A stretch of DNA of 64,000 bases from Lepraria neglecta. Taxonomy: Eukaryota > Ascomycota > Lecanoromycetes > Lecanorales > Stereocaulaceae. The translations under genes were made by a program, and so were the position numbers. The stretch is from assembly GCA_033220425.1 (NCBI GenBank), contig CM065650.1, forward strand, positions 4,650,001-4,714,000. The letters run 5' to 3'. Positions 1 through 11,610 of the stretch are shown piece after piece. Position 1 is the stretch's first letter. Each line of letters begins with the position of its first letter. The notes beneath the pieces are model-generated. The model was not told the origin of the DNA. It did no database searches and was given only the letters and a program-made list of their open reading frames with translations.

Positions 1-98
1 ACTTCAGAAAAGCGCCTGTAATTGAAGCCTTTAGCCAAACACTGGATCTCTTCTAATATTGTTGGTGTAACGTTATAGAGACTTTCACGTGTGAGTCG

Positions 99-1548
99 CT
101 AAGAAGTCTTAGCGTCGAGCCTATATATATGTAATGAGAAATTTACCGATTGTGCCCAGTGTTCCTTCCCAGAGGCAAAGGACTCAATACTCCAATGGAT
201 CAGGCCAAGGTTCAATGCAATTAAGCCTTTCTCTCTGTTGAAAGTGATCTTATTTCGTGGTGTCGAATTGGCAAATTTGTCGGCCTCAGCGAATATTTGC
301 TTAAGGAGATAGCAAGCTTCGTGGCTGAGCTGGCGTAAGAACTCAAGCACAATGTAAGGCGCTGCAGCATGTCCCCATAATTTTGTATCCACCGTACACG
401 AAGCCGGAGCTCCAAGGAGCATCATGCAGGCGACGAAGCGGCGTGTAAAAGTCTACATTGCTCAGTGAAACTTCTCAAAGAGTATTCTAAACACAAGCCC
501 CTAAGGAGGCTCACGTACCTCAAGCGGCTCAAGAGGAACATGCGCCAGATCGAGTTGTGGCGCTGGGCTTGCTGTATTCAATGCCGCCTTTTGATTCGTG
601 GAGAAGACCATATCCAGCACTTTTTCAAGGCCGGTGGAGTCGTTTGCAAGTGGGAGGTTATCATCCAGACCCTTCAAGTCGACGTCAAATTTTCCCGATT
701 CATATCTCTCCCAAGTCTTTTTCACGTGTACAAGAAGGCTGAACACCGATTTGTCTTTCACAATTTCATCGAGTGAGATGCGCCGGAAATGTGGGAAGGC
801 CATTGCAGTCTTGTGCCAGGATACTATACACACAGTTAGGGACGGATACCATATAAAGCTATTCCTGACGGAACGTACGATTGTCAAGCAGTGCGGGAGC
901 TTGGATCGTGCCTCGACAGTACATATTCCTGTCATTGCAGTACTCGCAACGGTGATGATCGGGACCTGGATTACACTGCAGGAGACGTTAGCCTATAGCA
1001 CAGCCCATAGATTTTAGTGAACTCACTGGTCCTCGATTGTAGCAAGACATGCATCTTTGCCCACGATTGCTCGTAATTCGTTTCTCAGCTGGGGGCCCGC
1101 TATGATTGATGAAATTGTCGCGTAGAGGATTTTCTGCTGGTCTCTTGTGCGTAAAACCCCCATCAGCTGGTGCTGGAGTGGGAGGAGCGTGGGCGTCGAG
1201 GTGGTTGGTTCTGGTTGGTGGATTGGGCATCGCGTAAAGCTGTGGAAGAGCTGTGTTAGTACCGCAAGCTGGACAAGGAAGGGTCACCAGATTGTTTGAT
1301 ACCGAAGTATACGCAGTATAATCGTCGAGTATCTGGTCTGGGTTGCTAAAAGCCGGAGTAAGGGGGCCTTGGCCCTGGATTGGGTCGGCATGTTGAGGTG
1401 ATAGTCCAACGCCGCCGTTAATCGGTTGAGGTTGCGAATAAGACAGTGTCGTGGGTGGGAATGTACTGAGACATGATGAACAAAGATAGAAGTTGAGATT
1501 AGGTTGAAAATAGTTCGTGCAAGAGGCATTGAGGCATTGCCCCTCCAT
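99..1548 (-). CDS. Six-cysteine-cluster protein, copy A (unknown family)
   Basis: I do not recognise the family. A five-exon model gives 404 residues: exons 1548-1303, 1239-1027, 975-879, 823-519 and 452-99, all with GT-AG introns of 51-66 bases and frame kept throughout. The N-terminus has C5, C10, C23 and C26, spaced like an A20-type zinc finger. Residues 145-173 form C-X2-C-X5-C-X8-C-X2-C-X6-C, close to a fungal Zn2Cys6 cluster but with a five-residue first loop; intron 2 splits it just before the third cysteine, and the basic stretch EKRITSNRGQR precedes it. The C-terminal domain contains AAPYIVLEFLRQLSHEACYL and SFASGKEHWAQS. It is a clear paralogue of the plus-strand gene at 7892-9588, sharing all four intron positions and an exon 3 of exactly 97 bases. 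A zinc-binding nuclear regulator is plausible but inferred. Confidence 0.75.
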
Positions 1549-2507
1549 AACAGCATAGAGGGAGGGAGTGGTTCGAAGTGGACAGTATTAAAGAATGTGA
1601 ATGCTCGTATATAAGCAAGCGATGCTCGAAAGTGAATGACAGAGCCGCAGAATGTAATGAACGTGTTGCCAAAATAGCAAAAGGAGCGTGAGCAGTCAGT
1701 AGATAACAAGAGAATGGAGGAAAGGTGGGGGAGGGGTTTTTTTGTAGAAGAAGTGTGAGATTCGCGTCATCTCTCACAGAACAGTAATCATATAGGACAA
1801 TTACGGTAAAATAACGAGTACGAGGGCCTTCGAAATGTCTTTCGCCCAATAGTTGCACAACATATCTTTTATTGGACCCCAAAACGGTGTATCTCCGCAA
1901 ATTTACAGCCTGTAAGAATTACAAGACTGCCACCAATAGCCTGTTAAGGCGTCGCCAAGACTTATCATAATCCCTGCAACCGCCATCCCGCTCTGCGATC
2001 AACCGCAGTTCATATTAGCTCTAGGGGAATTTGCTCAAACAGTGTTAGTTTCGCCACATGCAGGCTTCTAGCCTATTTGGTTGCATCTGGTGGGGCTAGA
2101 CGATAGGAATCGCTGCTTTCGTTCCTTACTGGTGGCCAAAGACGATGGACTTGCCTGTGTGAACCACAATTCTTGTTGGCATGAGTGGAAGACAGATATC
2201 TAGGGGTCTGAAGCAGTCACTCACCCTGATAATACGCTTTGACAAGCCTAGAATTTCCTCAACGAGATCATTACTTTTCAGATTCGACTGAACAGGTAAT
2301 CCGCCTTCATTCGTAATGAGAGGACCTCTCATGTGTAAGGTTATGCATAAATATTCGAGGACGAGGAGTTACGCTCCCTTTCTCTTCTTCATGGTTCAAC
2401 ATACGGCAAACGTGAATTTATAACCACTTGTATTTGTTCAACGGACCCCACAAAACATTGGCCACTCCAGCAGTGTATCGTCAGGTTCTCGGCATATTAT
2501 CTTAATC
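1549..2507. other. Intergenic region, no supported gene
   Basis: This stretch is upstream of the minus-strand six-cysteine gene. It holds a 68-codon minus-strand frame (2126-2332) beginning MRGPLITNEGGLPVQSNL with a GTGAGT donor-like site inside, which may be a relic exon. I recognise no homology in it and see no RNA gene. Confidence 0.5.
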
Positions 2508-2840
2508 ATGGGAAGTATTAATGGTACATGTAAGAGCCAGCACCTAATATTCGTTCTCTTGCAGGAATCATTGCAACTGCTGATATATTGTCTTCATCTT
2601 CTAGTGGCTGGGCAAGGCCAGCCTGGCTCGCAAGCATCTGTGTCAACGGACATCACCCTTGTCGTCGTTTTCGGAATCCTTGGGCCTTTAGTTGCCATAC
2701 TCGTTGCTGTATGGACCGTATGGTATGACCATAGACGTCGGCAGGAACCTGATCAAGGTATGTTTCCATGCGACCAATTTCTATCTTCCTGTATCTCATG
2801 CAAACGAAGCTACCCAGGGAGGGACGCCGAACCAGTCTGA
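2508..2840 (+). CDS. Possible small single-pass membrane protein
   Basis: The frame encodes about 110 residues, or about 90 if a 60-base GTATGT...CCCAG intron near 2758-2817 is removed; that intron keeps the frame. One strong hydrophobic segment, around ITLVVVFGILGPLVAILVAV, is followed by a basic stop-transfer stretch YDHRRRQ, which suggests a type I or III topology. The start at ATG 2508 is the first in frame, but the N-terminal 35 residues may be intronic because a GTACATG...TTGCAG pair lies there. I recognise no family, and this may not be a gene. Confidence 0.3.
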   Translation: MGSINGTCKSQHLIFVLLQESLQLLIYCLHLLVAGQGQPGSQASVSTDITLVVVFGILGPLVAILVAVWTVWYDHRRRQEPDQGMFPCDQFLSSCISCKRSYPGRDAEPV

Positions 2841-3357
2841 AGAGATTGCAATGAGGGAGGATGTCTGAGGTCAAGGCTAGGGAGGATGGGCGCATGAGTG
2901 GGAGTGGAGGTGCCATCTGCGGGTGAACGATTTGTGGCTGCTTGCACGGTCTATAGTAAAACGGGATTAGCATCGCTTATATCATTAAAGGGTGAAGCGA
3001 AGTTATCATGCATCGTTTAGGAGATTATCAAGTAGCGTTGAATATCCTACTATCAAGAGGTTACGTTGGAAGAAGGGGAATAAGCGTTTTTAAGGGTTTC
3101 TTAAAATAGGCCGAGGGCCCATGCAGATAGCCCCCTCGGCCCTAGCCTTGGCCGTCCCAAATCTCTTACAATGAAAGATATATATCCGTAACTCTGTTTC
3201 AACGTTTTCAAACTCTTTTGGACTTACAGAAGCGTAGAATAGCAGTAGTAATATGATATAGCCAATGCACCTAGCCCAACGGTCGTCCATGGGCTGCTTT
3301 GCCCTTAGAACGTAGCTATATAAACTCATCTCCCACAATTTGACGAGTCACCGAGGC
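2841..3357. other. Intergenic region, no supported gene
   Basis: This is the flank between a doubtful small gene and the 3' end of the BRE4-like gene. An 82-codon minus frame at 3090-3338 has no recognisable domain and sits where the 3' untranslated region of the neighbouring gene would be. I see nothing else. Confidence 0.5.
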
Positions 3358-6300
3358 TCACATCCCCACCAATATATCACTTTCCCACCTAACCTCTCCA
3401 CAAACCTCTTTAGTATATTTCTGCAATTCCTGCAGGTTCTCCACAATGTCGGTCAAAGCGCCTGAATAAGCGTACTGATACACATCTGCCCATCTCCTCC
3501 CTTTCCGTTCTTCGGGACTCTTCCCTTCAGCCTCACGTTTCTGTGCTTGCTCGGCCTCGAGAATCGCCATCCGATCCAACAGCTTCCGCCTCGCAGCTGC
3601 AGCGCTGGGCAGATATCTCGGTACTGGTCTGTCGGCTCTCAAGGCGCAAGCGAGGACGTAAAGATTTAGGAGTATAACAGCCACGGCGTCCCGCCGCGGA
3701 GCCGTAAGAGAAGCGACAATTGCTGGGTCCGACGCAACCATGTATGGTTGGAAGTAGAGGGCCGATTGGCGGACTTGGACGAGGTGCTCGAAGAATGATT
3801 CACAAGCTGAGATCAAAGCGCTGTAAGGTAGGGGATCAAAGGGTGCTCTGAGGCGCATTTCATGCCGTGTAAGCTCCATGAGCTGGCGCATACGGACGAA
3901 GCCTTCTCGTAGTCGACCTTCAAGCATCTCTGATCTGGCAATATCCTCTGGGCCTGGTTCGTCGCCTTCAGAGTAGTAAACGTATTTAGCGATCACACCC
4001 CGGTAGAGGATTGCAGAGTGGAGCATCATAGCTGACAGTGACTTTCGGAGCTCGTGGCGTGCAATGAACGGCCAAAGCACCCAGTTGACGATGAGAGCTG
4101 CCACCACTCCCACAACAAAGGCGATGCCTCTTGTCCATGCTATTGTGACAATTGAAGGATGGCCGCCGCTTGTGTACGCGCTCAACGAGACGACAGTAAA
4201 GCTGATGCAGCCAACGACGCCTGACCGAGGATGCGAACTTTGCGTGAAGCGGTATAGCATGGGGATCATGTAGATGGCTGCAAAGACAGCCATGACATAT
4301 GGATTACCTACTCCGGCTGCATATGCAAAGCCACCCCAGACTGCGCCGATTGCAGCACAGGAGACCCGTGCTGCCAGATCTTGAAATGTGCCACCCACAC
4401 GAGGATGCATCATGCTCCAGACAGTGACCACTGCCCACCAGCTTTCATTGTTATTCCACCAGTCTCTGCTTTGTGGGAGCCAGGCAGGAATTGAAACAAG
4501 CGTGGTAACAAGCGCTACTTTGAATGCAAACCGTGACTCAAAACCTTGAAGACGATGAAGCAGCGTCCAGAGTCGGTATCGGAAATCGGCCTTTTCCGAT
4601 GTTTTCAAAGTCTTCCCCAAAGTTTCCTCCTGGTCTTGCTGGTACTCTCCGATCGCGGGAACCTGCTTAGATGGGTCATCGCCAGGGTGGCTTTGTCGTG
4701 CCGCGGGCACATAAACTACACTCTGAAGATCTGCCATGGTTCTATCCAGCTGTTTCTTGCCGCGGAAGTAAAACCCCGCTGTCAATCCTCCCCGATCATG
4801 TCGCACTTGGGCGTTGGTCCGCATGACAGCTTTAGTAAATGGATGAGATGGTGCTCTAATATGCCAGCGACTGTCGTCCTGTTGCATTTGCAAAATCTTC
4901 GAGGCGAATGCTTCGACCTTGTCAGTTGTCTGCCGTACTGGATGAACAAATAAGAAAAGTTCAATCACGTCTGGGCTCTTGGCGTAAGTAGATGACAGCT
5001 TTGGATTAGCTATCAGCAGAGCGTCAGCTGCATCGAAAGTTTCTCTTACTGATCGTATACGATTGACAGCCTTTGAAAGGCCTGGTGTTTCGGGCGATCG
5101 TTTTTGTCCTCCGATTTCCATGATCGTCAGGTCAGCGTGCTTTAGAACGTCGATCATAGAGTCAACCAATTCCCTTGTGGGCTCTCTGAGGCTACTGCAA
5201 ATCAATTGCATGGTGTGTTCACCCTCTGGGGCACTTCCAGGCCGCAAGCCCTCCACTAGGGTTTCTCCCCCTTCTGGAATGTCAAAGAGTATTGTGTCCG
5301 GTCTTATTGATAGGATAGATCGAATTACGCCTTGTAGCAGATTGCGTGTTTCTCGGATGTGATCTGGAGAGAATCGGGAGAAAGTGAAATCGATCGTGAA
5401 GTCTCTAACCGCTTGAGAAACATTGACAAATTGCAGCGCCAATTTGCGCTTCAGCGCCGGTGAGTCTTGGTGTGGCAAAGCAAGCCCAGATCTTACGGTC
5501 ACTAGCGCATCATGGAGGGAAAGTCTGTTGTTGAGGTAAGACGTAGTTGTAAGAGATGGGGACGAAAGTCTTACGAAATAGACCGTGAGCCAGCATCAGG
5601 AAAGACAATGAGAGCCACCACAAGACAGATGGCTTGACCTAGCACCCATGGTATGCCATAGTCGAAAACCTTGATCCAGCCGACGTTTTGGGAAGTGTTT
5701 GCAAGGCAGGTATAGAAGATAGCGAACCCAGCAGCGAGCACAGCTTGATAAAATCTGATGAGGACACATCGTAGCCAGCCAATGACTGCAGCGAAGATGA
5801 TAAGAAAGGCAGCCAATATGCCGCCATAGCCTGACTGAGCAGCGGGCGTAGAAGTTGAGACGTAGAGGGCTAGAGAGCCCCATCCTAGACCTGCTACAGT
5901 CCCAAGAGTGGTCATGAATGCTCCATCAACTTGTGAACCAATTGGTCTTCCAGGGTGGTTGATGATGGCCGAGATGACGATGATATAATTGTATCTCCCA
6001 AGCCAATTTCTTGAAGCTGGTATGAGACAAATGATGTATGTAATGGAGAAACCAAGGAAAGTTTTGAGAAGCTTGATGCCGGCCCTGGACGTGGTGATTC
6101 GGCGGAAGAAACCCTTAGCTTCACGAAACTGCTGGGGCAGGAAGCGCCCCAATGATAGTGGGTGGTTTTTGTGAAATGAATCCGGCAAGGTTCCCAATGC
6201 TTTCTGCATCAACTCATCGTAATCTCTTTCCAGTGGACGGAGGAACGAAGCATCGAAGAAGCCATCCCGTGCCTCTTCGACGCCATAGGTCTCGATATCA

Positions 6301-6617
6301 GAGTCTACCGCTTGGAGGAGAGGCTCGAGCTGTAAGTGGAAATTACTTGCCCTTGGGGATGGCGCAGCTATTAATCCGGTAGGGGTAGACGACCTAGAGT
6401 AAGAGCCCAGGTAAACATCTTGTGTTGCTACTGATTCTTGAGAGCTAGAAAGCTGGCCATGTTTCGGATTTCTTTGCCTTAGGAGAGAAAGCTTTCGAGT
6501 CGATGGTTTCTGCGTGCCATCTTTATCAGAGTTGGACACTCCAGCTGCCTCTATATCATCCCTAGGTCTGAAGGTCGGTATGTTGAATTGGATCCTCGGA
6601 AGCCCTTCTTCCGCCAT
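3358..6617 (-). CDS. BRE4-like multi-pass membrane protein (aromatic acid exporter / FUSC family)
   Basis: Two exons (6617-5575 and 5491-3358) give 1058 residues, within the roughly 1000-1100 usual for fungal BRE4-type proteins. The N-terminal third ends in a first hydrophobic block (FSITYIICLIPASRNWLG, then several helices to about residue 345). After a soluble region, a second block has the FUSC_2 signature WWAVVTVWSMMHPRVGGTFQ and helices through ALIVNWVLWPF, followed by the DUF2421-like C-terminal cytoplasmic domain with RMRQLMELTRHEMRLRAPFD. Members are related to plant aluminium-activated malate channels and bacterial aromatic-acid and fusaric-acid exporters; yeast BRE4 affects brefeldin A sensitivity. 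Substrate and membrane are unknown here. The second large frame has no ATG at its head, which supports the splice; the acceptor I chose (AAG at 5492) keeps frame but is not a strong one. It lies between the two inverted six-cysteine paralogues. Confidence 0.85.
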
Positions 6618-7891
6618 AACACGCTGGACCTATCATTCTTACACTAACTCTTTCATTGCCAAGAAGAGTCTACCCTTTTGCATATAGACTGAGCGTCAAA
6701 GCGCTTTGGGCATTTTGCTCTTCCTGGGAGCGATCGCGGGTTCGGCAAGGGATCGGGCCGATAATACATACGCTAAGGTATTACGATAATGCCCCTCATC
6801 CTTGGCGGAAAAACGTTTCCCGCTGTACCGAATCCCTATATCTAGCTAATGAGATATTAGAACACTTACACCACTCCTCGCGTTACCTACCTACCTTACT
6901 CGCCCTTGTCTTGCCTTCCAACCCTAGCTCAAATGTGCGTCGTCGACCTACAAGTTCCCACCGCGGTTGCTGTTCCACTGAAGAGGGCGAAGTATCCGGG
7001 ATACAATACCAGGGTTGATACTGGGACCGAGTGCTGCAGCGGTCCCGTCGCTCCGGATATCGAGATTACTGGAGACAGCAAGATGTGCGATGAATTATGG
7101 AGAATACATGGGATGAACATGATAAGAGCATACAAGTGTTAGTGAAGAGAATGATACGCGTGGAATCATAGTCAATGTTAGCCTCCTGTGATTGTTGAAG
7201 CCTGCCAACGCGAAGGAGGTGAGGCCGGGTACGACTCTCCGGATGTAGGTGAGATGTGCTGGAAGGCCGTACGTGGTCAATGCGATAACTTTTCAATGTG
7301 AACCTCGTTGTATGTCAAGGATTATCGAAAAACATGATGCTCATCGTCCGACTTTGATCTGTATTTACATTCATCATGAACTTAGTGAATCATCGAGATA
7401 GCATAATCTGCATTGAGTCTGAATTGTGAACGAGCGTTGCATCAAAAATCTAGAGCGCTATCGAATTGGACCCTCCTTTCCAATAAGCTTAGTGGCTCTG
7501 ACTAACACCAGGAATGACCAGGAAAAGAATGTTCCAAAGCCATAGGAACCAAGATATTGCCTAAACCGGTTAGATTATGCAAGCGAAAACTGCCGATCAT
7601 TAGGCGGTCGGAAAATAAAGATCACGAGTCGCGGCTCAAACAGCTCTCCGAGCTGTCTTCACCACGTCCTCTTCTCTTCTTGTACTCACTTCTCCTTTGA
7701 TTCCGCAACCCAGTCATTACCTATAGATTAATATTTGTGTTTGAACCATTCTTGTACACGATCATCCGCACTCACCAAGTCTTCACATGTACTCATCGCT
7801 CTTTCCACCCCACCCCACCCCACCTCTCTTGCCTTTCGACTCCTAGACTTCCCATGACACCTGCGCGCGGATCTGCTCCATCTTTGCACCA
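6618..7891. other. Intergenic region between BRE4-like gene and six-cysteine copy B
   Basis: This holds the promoters of two divergent genes. A 78-codon plus frame at 6906-7142 has paired cysteines (TECC, KMC, YKC) and a KR site and could be a small cysteine-rich peptide, but it lacks a convincing signal sequence. From about 7800 the strand becomes very pyrimidine-rich (CCCCACCCCACC), typical of fungal sequence just before a start codon. Confidence 0.5.
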
Positions 7892-9588
7892 ATGAACGGC
7901 AATGGCAATGGTACCGGTCAATGCCCTCCTCGTCGACAACATCAACAGACTGCACACTGCCAGTATCAGTGTACATCATGCTGGAACCTTCTCTCGGCCT
8001 CACCTGCACCTTATCCACCAAATCTCCTCAACCCTTACGCCATACCCGACGCCTCTCAAGCACCTACGACCTATCAGACGTCTCAACTTATCAATACCGA
8101 GGGTGGAATCACGCAAGCTGCACAGAATGATTACAGTCTGGCTCATCCTAGCAATTTTGACGCCTCTGAGACGCAGAACAACTTCGCGCACTTCTCCAAT
8201 GCTCCCAGTCAAGACAACTCGCTTGACTTTGGTAGCCTAGACAATCACGCAGCATCACAGGACCAACTCAATAGTCTTGACCTTCATGACTTTACCGATT
8301 TCGGACATTCTCAAAGTTACAATCAGGGTTTCAGCTCCGCCGGCACAGAACCTCAGTTCTCCTCAGTAAGTGATTTCTGTCAATTATCAAACAATCATTG
8401 TTCAAGGGTTTTAACTAAAAAGACTACTTGCTGCAGGCTTGGCCCAATTTGCCCCCACACACGTCCATTCCAGAACAACAAAATGGCTACACGAGTCGAC
8501 TGCCTACGCAAACCTCTTCTGAGCTACACAATCATGACATGCGAATGGAGGCACCACCCGAGGAGGACTTCATCCGTTATGAAGGGCCAGAAGCTGAGAA
8601 AAGGGCCAAGAGCAATCGAGGTCGAGCATGCATAGTATGTTACGGCCAAAAACACGTGAGTGGAACACCTTAGTACGATGGACTATATTTTGACAATTCA
8701 TGTAGTGCGATATGAGGCCTGGGCAGGTTCGCTGCGAATTTTGTAAGCTCAACAACAGATACTGTCAGGGTGCTATGCAAGCTCCACCCTTGTTAGACAA
8801 GAGTAGGTTTCAATCACGCGATAATACTTCCTGGACTACGCTAACAGCGCCTAGGATCATGGCACAAGGCGGCACTTGCTTCTCTAGAGTTGCATTGTAC
8901 ACCTCTCGATTCTGTTGTCGACAAAGCAGCGAACTATGGCCTAGTGGTCGATGCCCACCGTCCTGGACCACAACACCAATCACAAAATTATGACATTGAC
9001 CTTCGGTACCTTTATGAACAAACGCCTTCGCATGATCCTCTTCCACAGCTAGAAAAAGTTGTTGACATGGTTCTTAGCGCAGCTCGAAACACGGATTCAG
9101 ACTCTACAGGTTCTGAGGCATCGGCGAGATTATGTCCGGAACCTCTTAAGGTATCATGAGTTGTTTGCCTGCCACCCCGCTCTTCTCATTTTATGCTCAG
9201 TCCTGACGTTTTTATATCCTAGACTTTAACACAGCGTCTCCTTGCATGCCTAACGCTCCTTAGCACTCCCAAAATATGCACAGTGGATGCCACCTTGAAG
9301 CATCACGTTGCGGCTCCCTACATTATGCTTGAGTTCTTGCATGGACTAGGTTACGAAGCATGCTATTTGTTAGGTCGAATCTACGCAGAGTTGGTCACTT
9401 TTGCAGATCCCGCCAAACCACGAAAGAAAACGGCGCCAAAGTCCAGCAAAGCAAAGAACGAAAAGACCTACTTGAAAGAGAAGAAAGCAATCGCGTACTA
9501 TCTTGGTCTTATCCGCTCCAATTTTGAGTCTTTCGCATCCGGAAAAGAGAACTGGTCGGGATCGGTAGAGCCTCCTCTCGCCTCTTAA
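7892..9588 (+). CDS. Six-cysteine-cluster protein, copy B (unknown family)
   Basis: A five-exon model (7892-8365, 8437-8655, 8706-8802, 8855-9150, 9223-9588) gives 483 residues. All splices are GT-AG and frame holds. Residues 223-251 repeat the exact spacing of copy A, C-X2-C-X5-C-X8-C-X2-C-X6-C, again split by an intron before the third cysteine and preceded by AEKRAKSNRGRA. Downstream matches to copy A include SWHKAALA, YDIDLRYLYEQ, LEKVVDMVLSAARN, CTVDATLKHHVAAPY and FASGKENW. The N-terminus (residues 1-160) is rich in Q, N, S and P, and its cysteines (11, 23, 27, 30) do not keep the A20-like spacing of copy A. A lysine-rich insert (KTAPKSSKAKNEK) lies in the C-terminal domain. Sequence divergence is substantial, so the duplication is not recent. 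A role in nucleic-acid or protein binding through zinc is inferred. Confidence 0.8.
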
Positions 9589-9762
9589 CGAAAAGAAGCT
9601 AACATAATTAGCAATTTGTTCCCGGGGGCCTTTACGAATCGGCCCCAGCAGTGATTAGGCACCTTGAGTGGCTGGCTAAAAGTTTCCATCAGAAGCGCTT
9701 TCTGGAAGGGTGCAAAAATTCGGCTTTTGAACCAATCGGTATCCATATAAGCCTTTCGTCAG

Positions 9763-11025
9763 ATGTTGACTGGGGTCAGACTAGTGGATCAGGCGTAGGA
9801 GACAGGCAAGATAGCCCCTAAGCGCAGTTGATTTTTGGATGCTAACTAAGTCTACTTGTGTTGTAGCTATCAGACATTCTCCTTCGTTGACATCGCCGGC
9901 TATAACGAGCCACTAATGAAGCAGCATGTAGCCCAGGAGCATGTGGGCTCAGGCTCAGGAATGGCAGCACTCCCATCCCAGCAGCACATCGATGCGGTCC
10001 TCGTCGAACGTGAGCGCTCAAGTGGCTATCAGTACTATAGTCCTCGACACGGTAAGGCTCCGCTGGTCCAATCACCCCCTAAGATTCCAAGTGCGGAATA
10101 CCCGGCTTTAAAAGATCAGAATAAAAGGCAGGGAAGGCCTCGTGAATTGGCACTTCACATGGACATCGATCAAGTGACTCCAGCCGATACCTTGTCACGC
10201 CAACAAGACGAGTCAAGGAACCATGTCGAAGAATTGAACAAATTGAAAGCAGAGCTCCAGCAAGAAGTCTCCGTAATTCACCAACATCAGGTCAGAAAAG
10301 CCGAGCTTCAGGAAAGGATGGAAAGGATAAACCGTTGGCAGCTTGGCCTGGGACCCAACGGCGGCGATCCGCTCGAGATACCATTATTCCTAGCAAGGGA
10401 AGGAGTGCAAGAACCAACCTCGCCCATGTCCGGTACCACACAACACCACGGGGATCAGGTCTCCTTGGTCCCATGCAGGTCTGGTAATACAACTGTAGTC
10501 GGGCATAATGACAGCCCAGGCCCTGACGAATCTATGGACTTGCCAACTCGGAATCCAAGTCCACAGATCTCGACTGCTGCTGGCAAGCCGGACGAGATTA
10601 CAAGCTGGCATCAGAAGTCCCGAAAACATTCTTTGTCTAAACGCTCGAGTATCCATCTCGATACCGCTAATCCACCAAAACGAAAGCGATACGGCTACAT
10701 CTCAGCCAAAAGGGCTTCCGCTGCCCCAATTCTACATCAAGATCACGTCGTTGAGGATGCCGGCAAAGATGCCGCCGCCACGTTCGAGCAGGCGGAACTG
10801 ACTCCCGTTAACACCACTTCTACTTTAGACAGGAGCAGGCTATCCCAAGTGCTTCACGGCTCCTACGGGAAGAAGGTGACCTGTGACGAGATCAACTCAG
10901 GCTTCGTGGTAACCAACTCGAACAGGCCAACCTCCTACCCTCTAGCAAGGCGCTGGCGCCGATCAATAGGGTTGTCGATAAAATCGTTGACTACAAAGCT
11001 CGAGGACATGAAAATTGGCTTATGA
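9763..11025 (+). CDS. Unknown coiled-coil protein with basic nuclear-type motif
   Basis: The long second exon (9867-11025) encodes almost all of the protein. A 32-base first exon at 9763-9794 joins in frame through a GT...TTGTAG intron with a GCTAACT branch site, giving 396 residues; the alternative is an internal ATG at 9919. The middle has a heptad-like charged stretch (SRNHVEELNKLKAELQQEVS to MERINRWQ) likely to form a coiled coil, and PPKRKRYGY could be a nuclear localisation signal. The rest is low-complexity, rich in S, P, Q and H. I recognise no domain. It starts 175 bases after six-cysteine copy B on the same strand; a run-on exon of that gene is conceivable but the stop at 9586-9588 argues against it. 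Confidence 0.55.
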
Positions 11026-11610
11026 CTCATTTTTGGCCCTCGCAGTCTTTTCGATGTTGCTACATTCTTCATATGGGTTTTTGGTGCAAGGTTTGGTGTT
11101 TTACTTTTCTAGATCGGGCGTTTTAAAAGCATTCTGCTTGTCGATGGGAGGCTTTCAACATGCCACAAGCGTCGGAGTGAAGGCGCAGCTACTTAATAGT
11201 TAATGAAGGAAAGATGCCATGGATGATGGCATTACAGGCTGTATGATATTTCGAGTTGTTCTACTGTTCATAGCGCGGCGCATGTATCATAGAATTTTGG
11301 CGTTTTGATTTGGCAACGAGCGGATACTGGACAATTCCCGCCAAATGTTGACGATATAAGATTACAATGATGAGACTCTACACTTTCTGCAACATTCATG
11401 CATGTCATCTGTGTGTAATAACAGGGTTCATCGCCAGTTTTGGCACTTTTCCACAAGTCTAAGCGCAGTGTGGCCCACAAGAGGTTCAATGACAGGTTAT
11501 TATGTAGTATGTACAGCTATATTCTCCAGTGTGCACATCGACAAAAGCTCCGGGCTTTTGGTGAACCTCCGAGCAATCAGCATCTATTACATTATCATTA
11601 CTTCAATCTC
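11026..11610. other. Intergenic region between convergent genes
   Basis: This is the 3' flank of both the coiled-coil gene and the rhodopsin-domain gene. Only short chance frames are present, none with recognisable protein features. Confidence 0.5.

Noticed and set aside
3090-3338. 82-codon minus-strand frame next to the BRE4-like gene
   Set aside because: Its position fits the 3' untranslated region and the sequence resembles no known protein.
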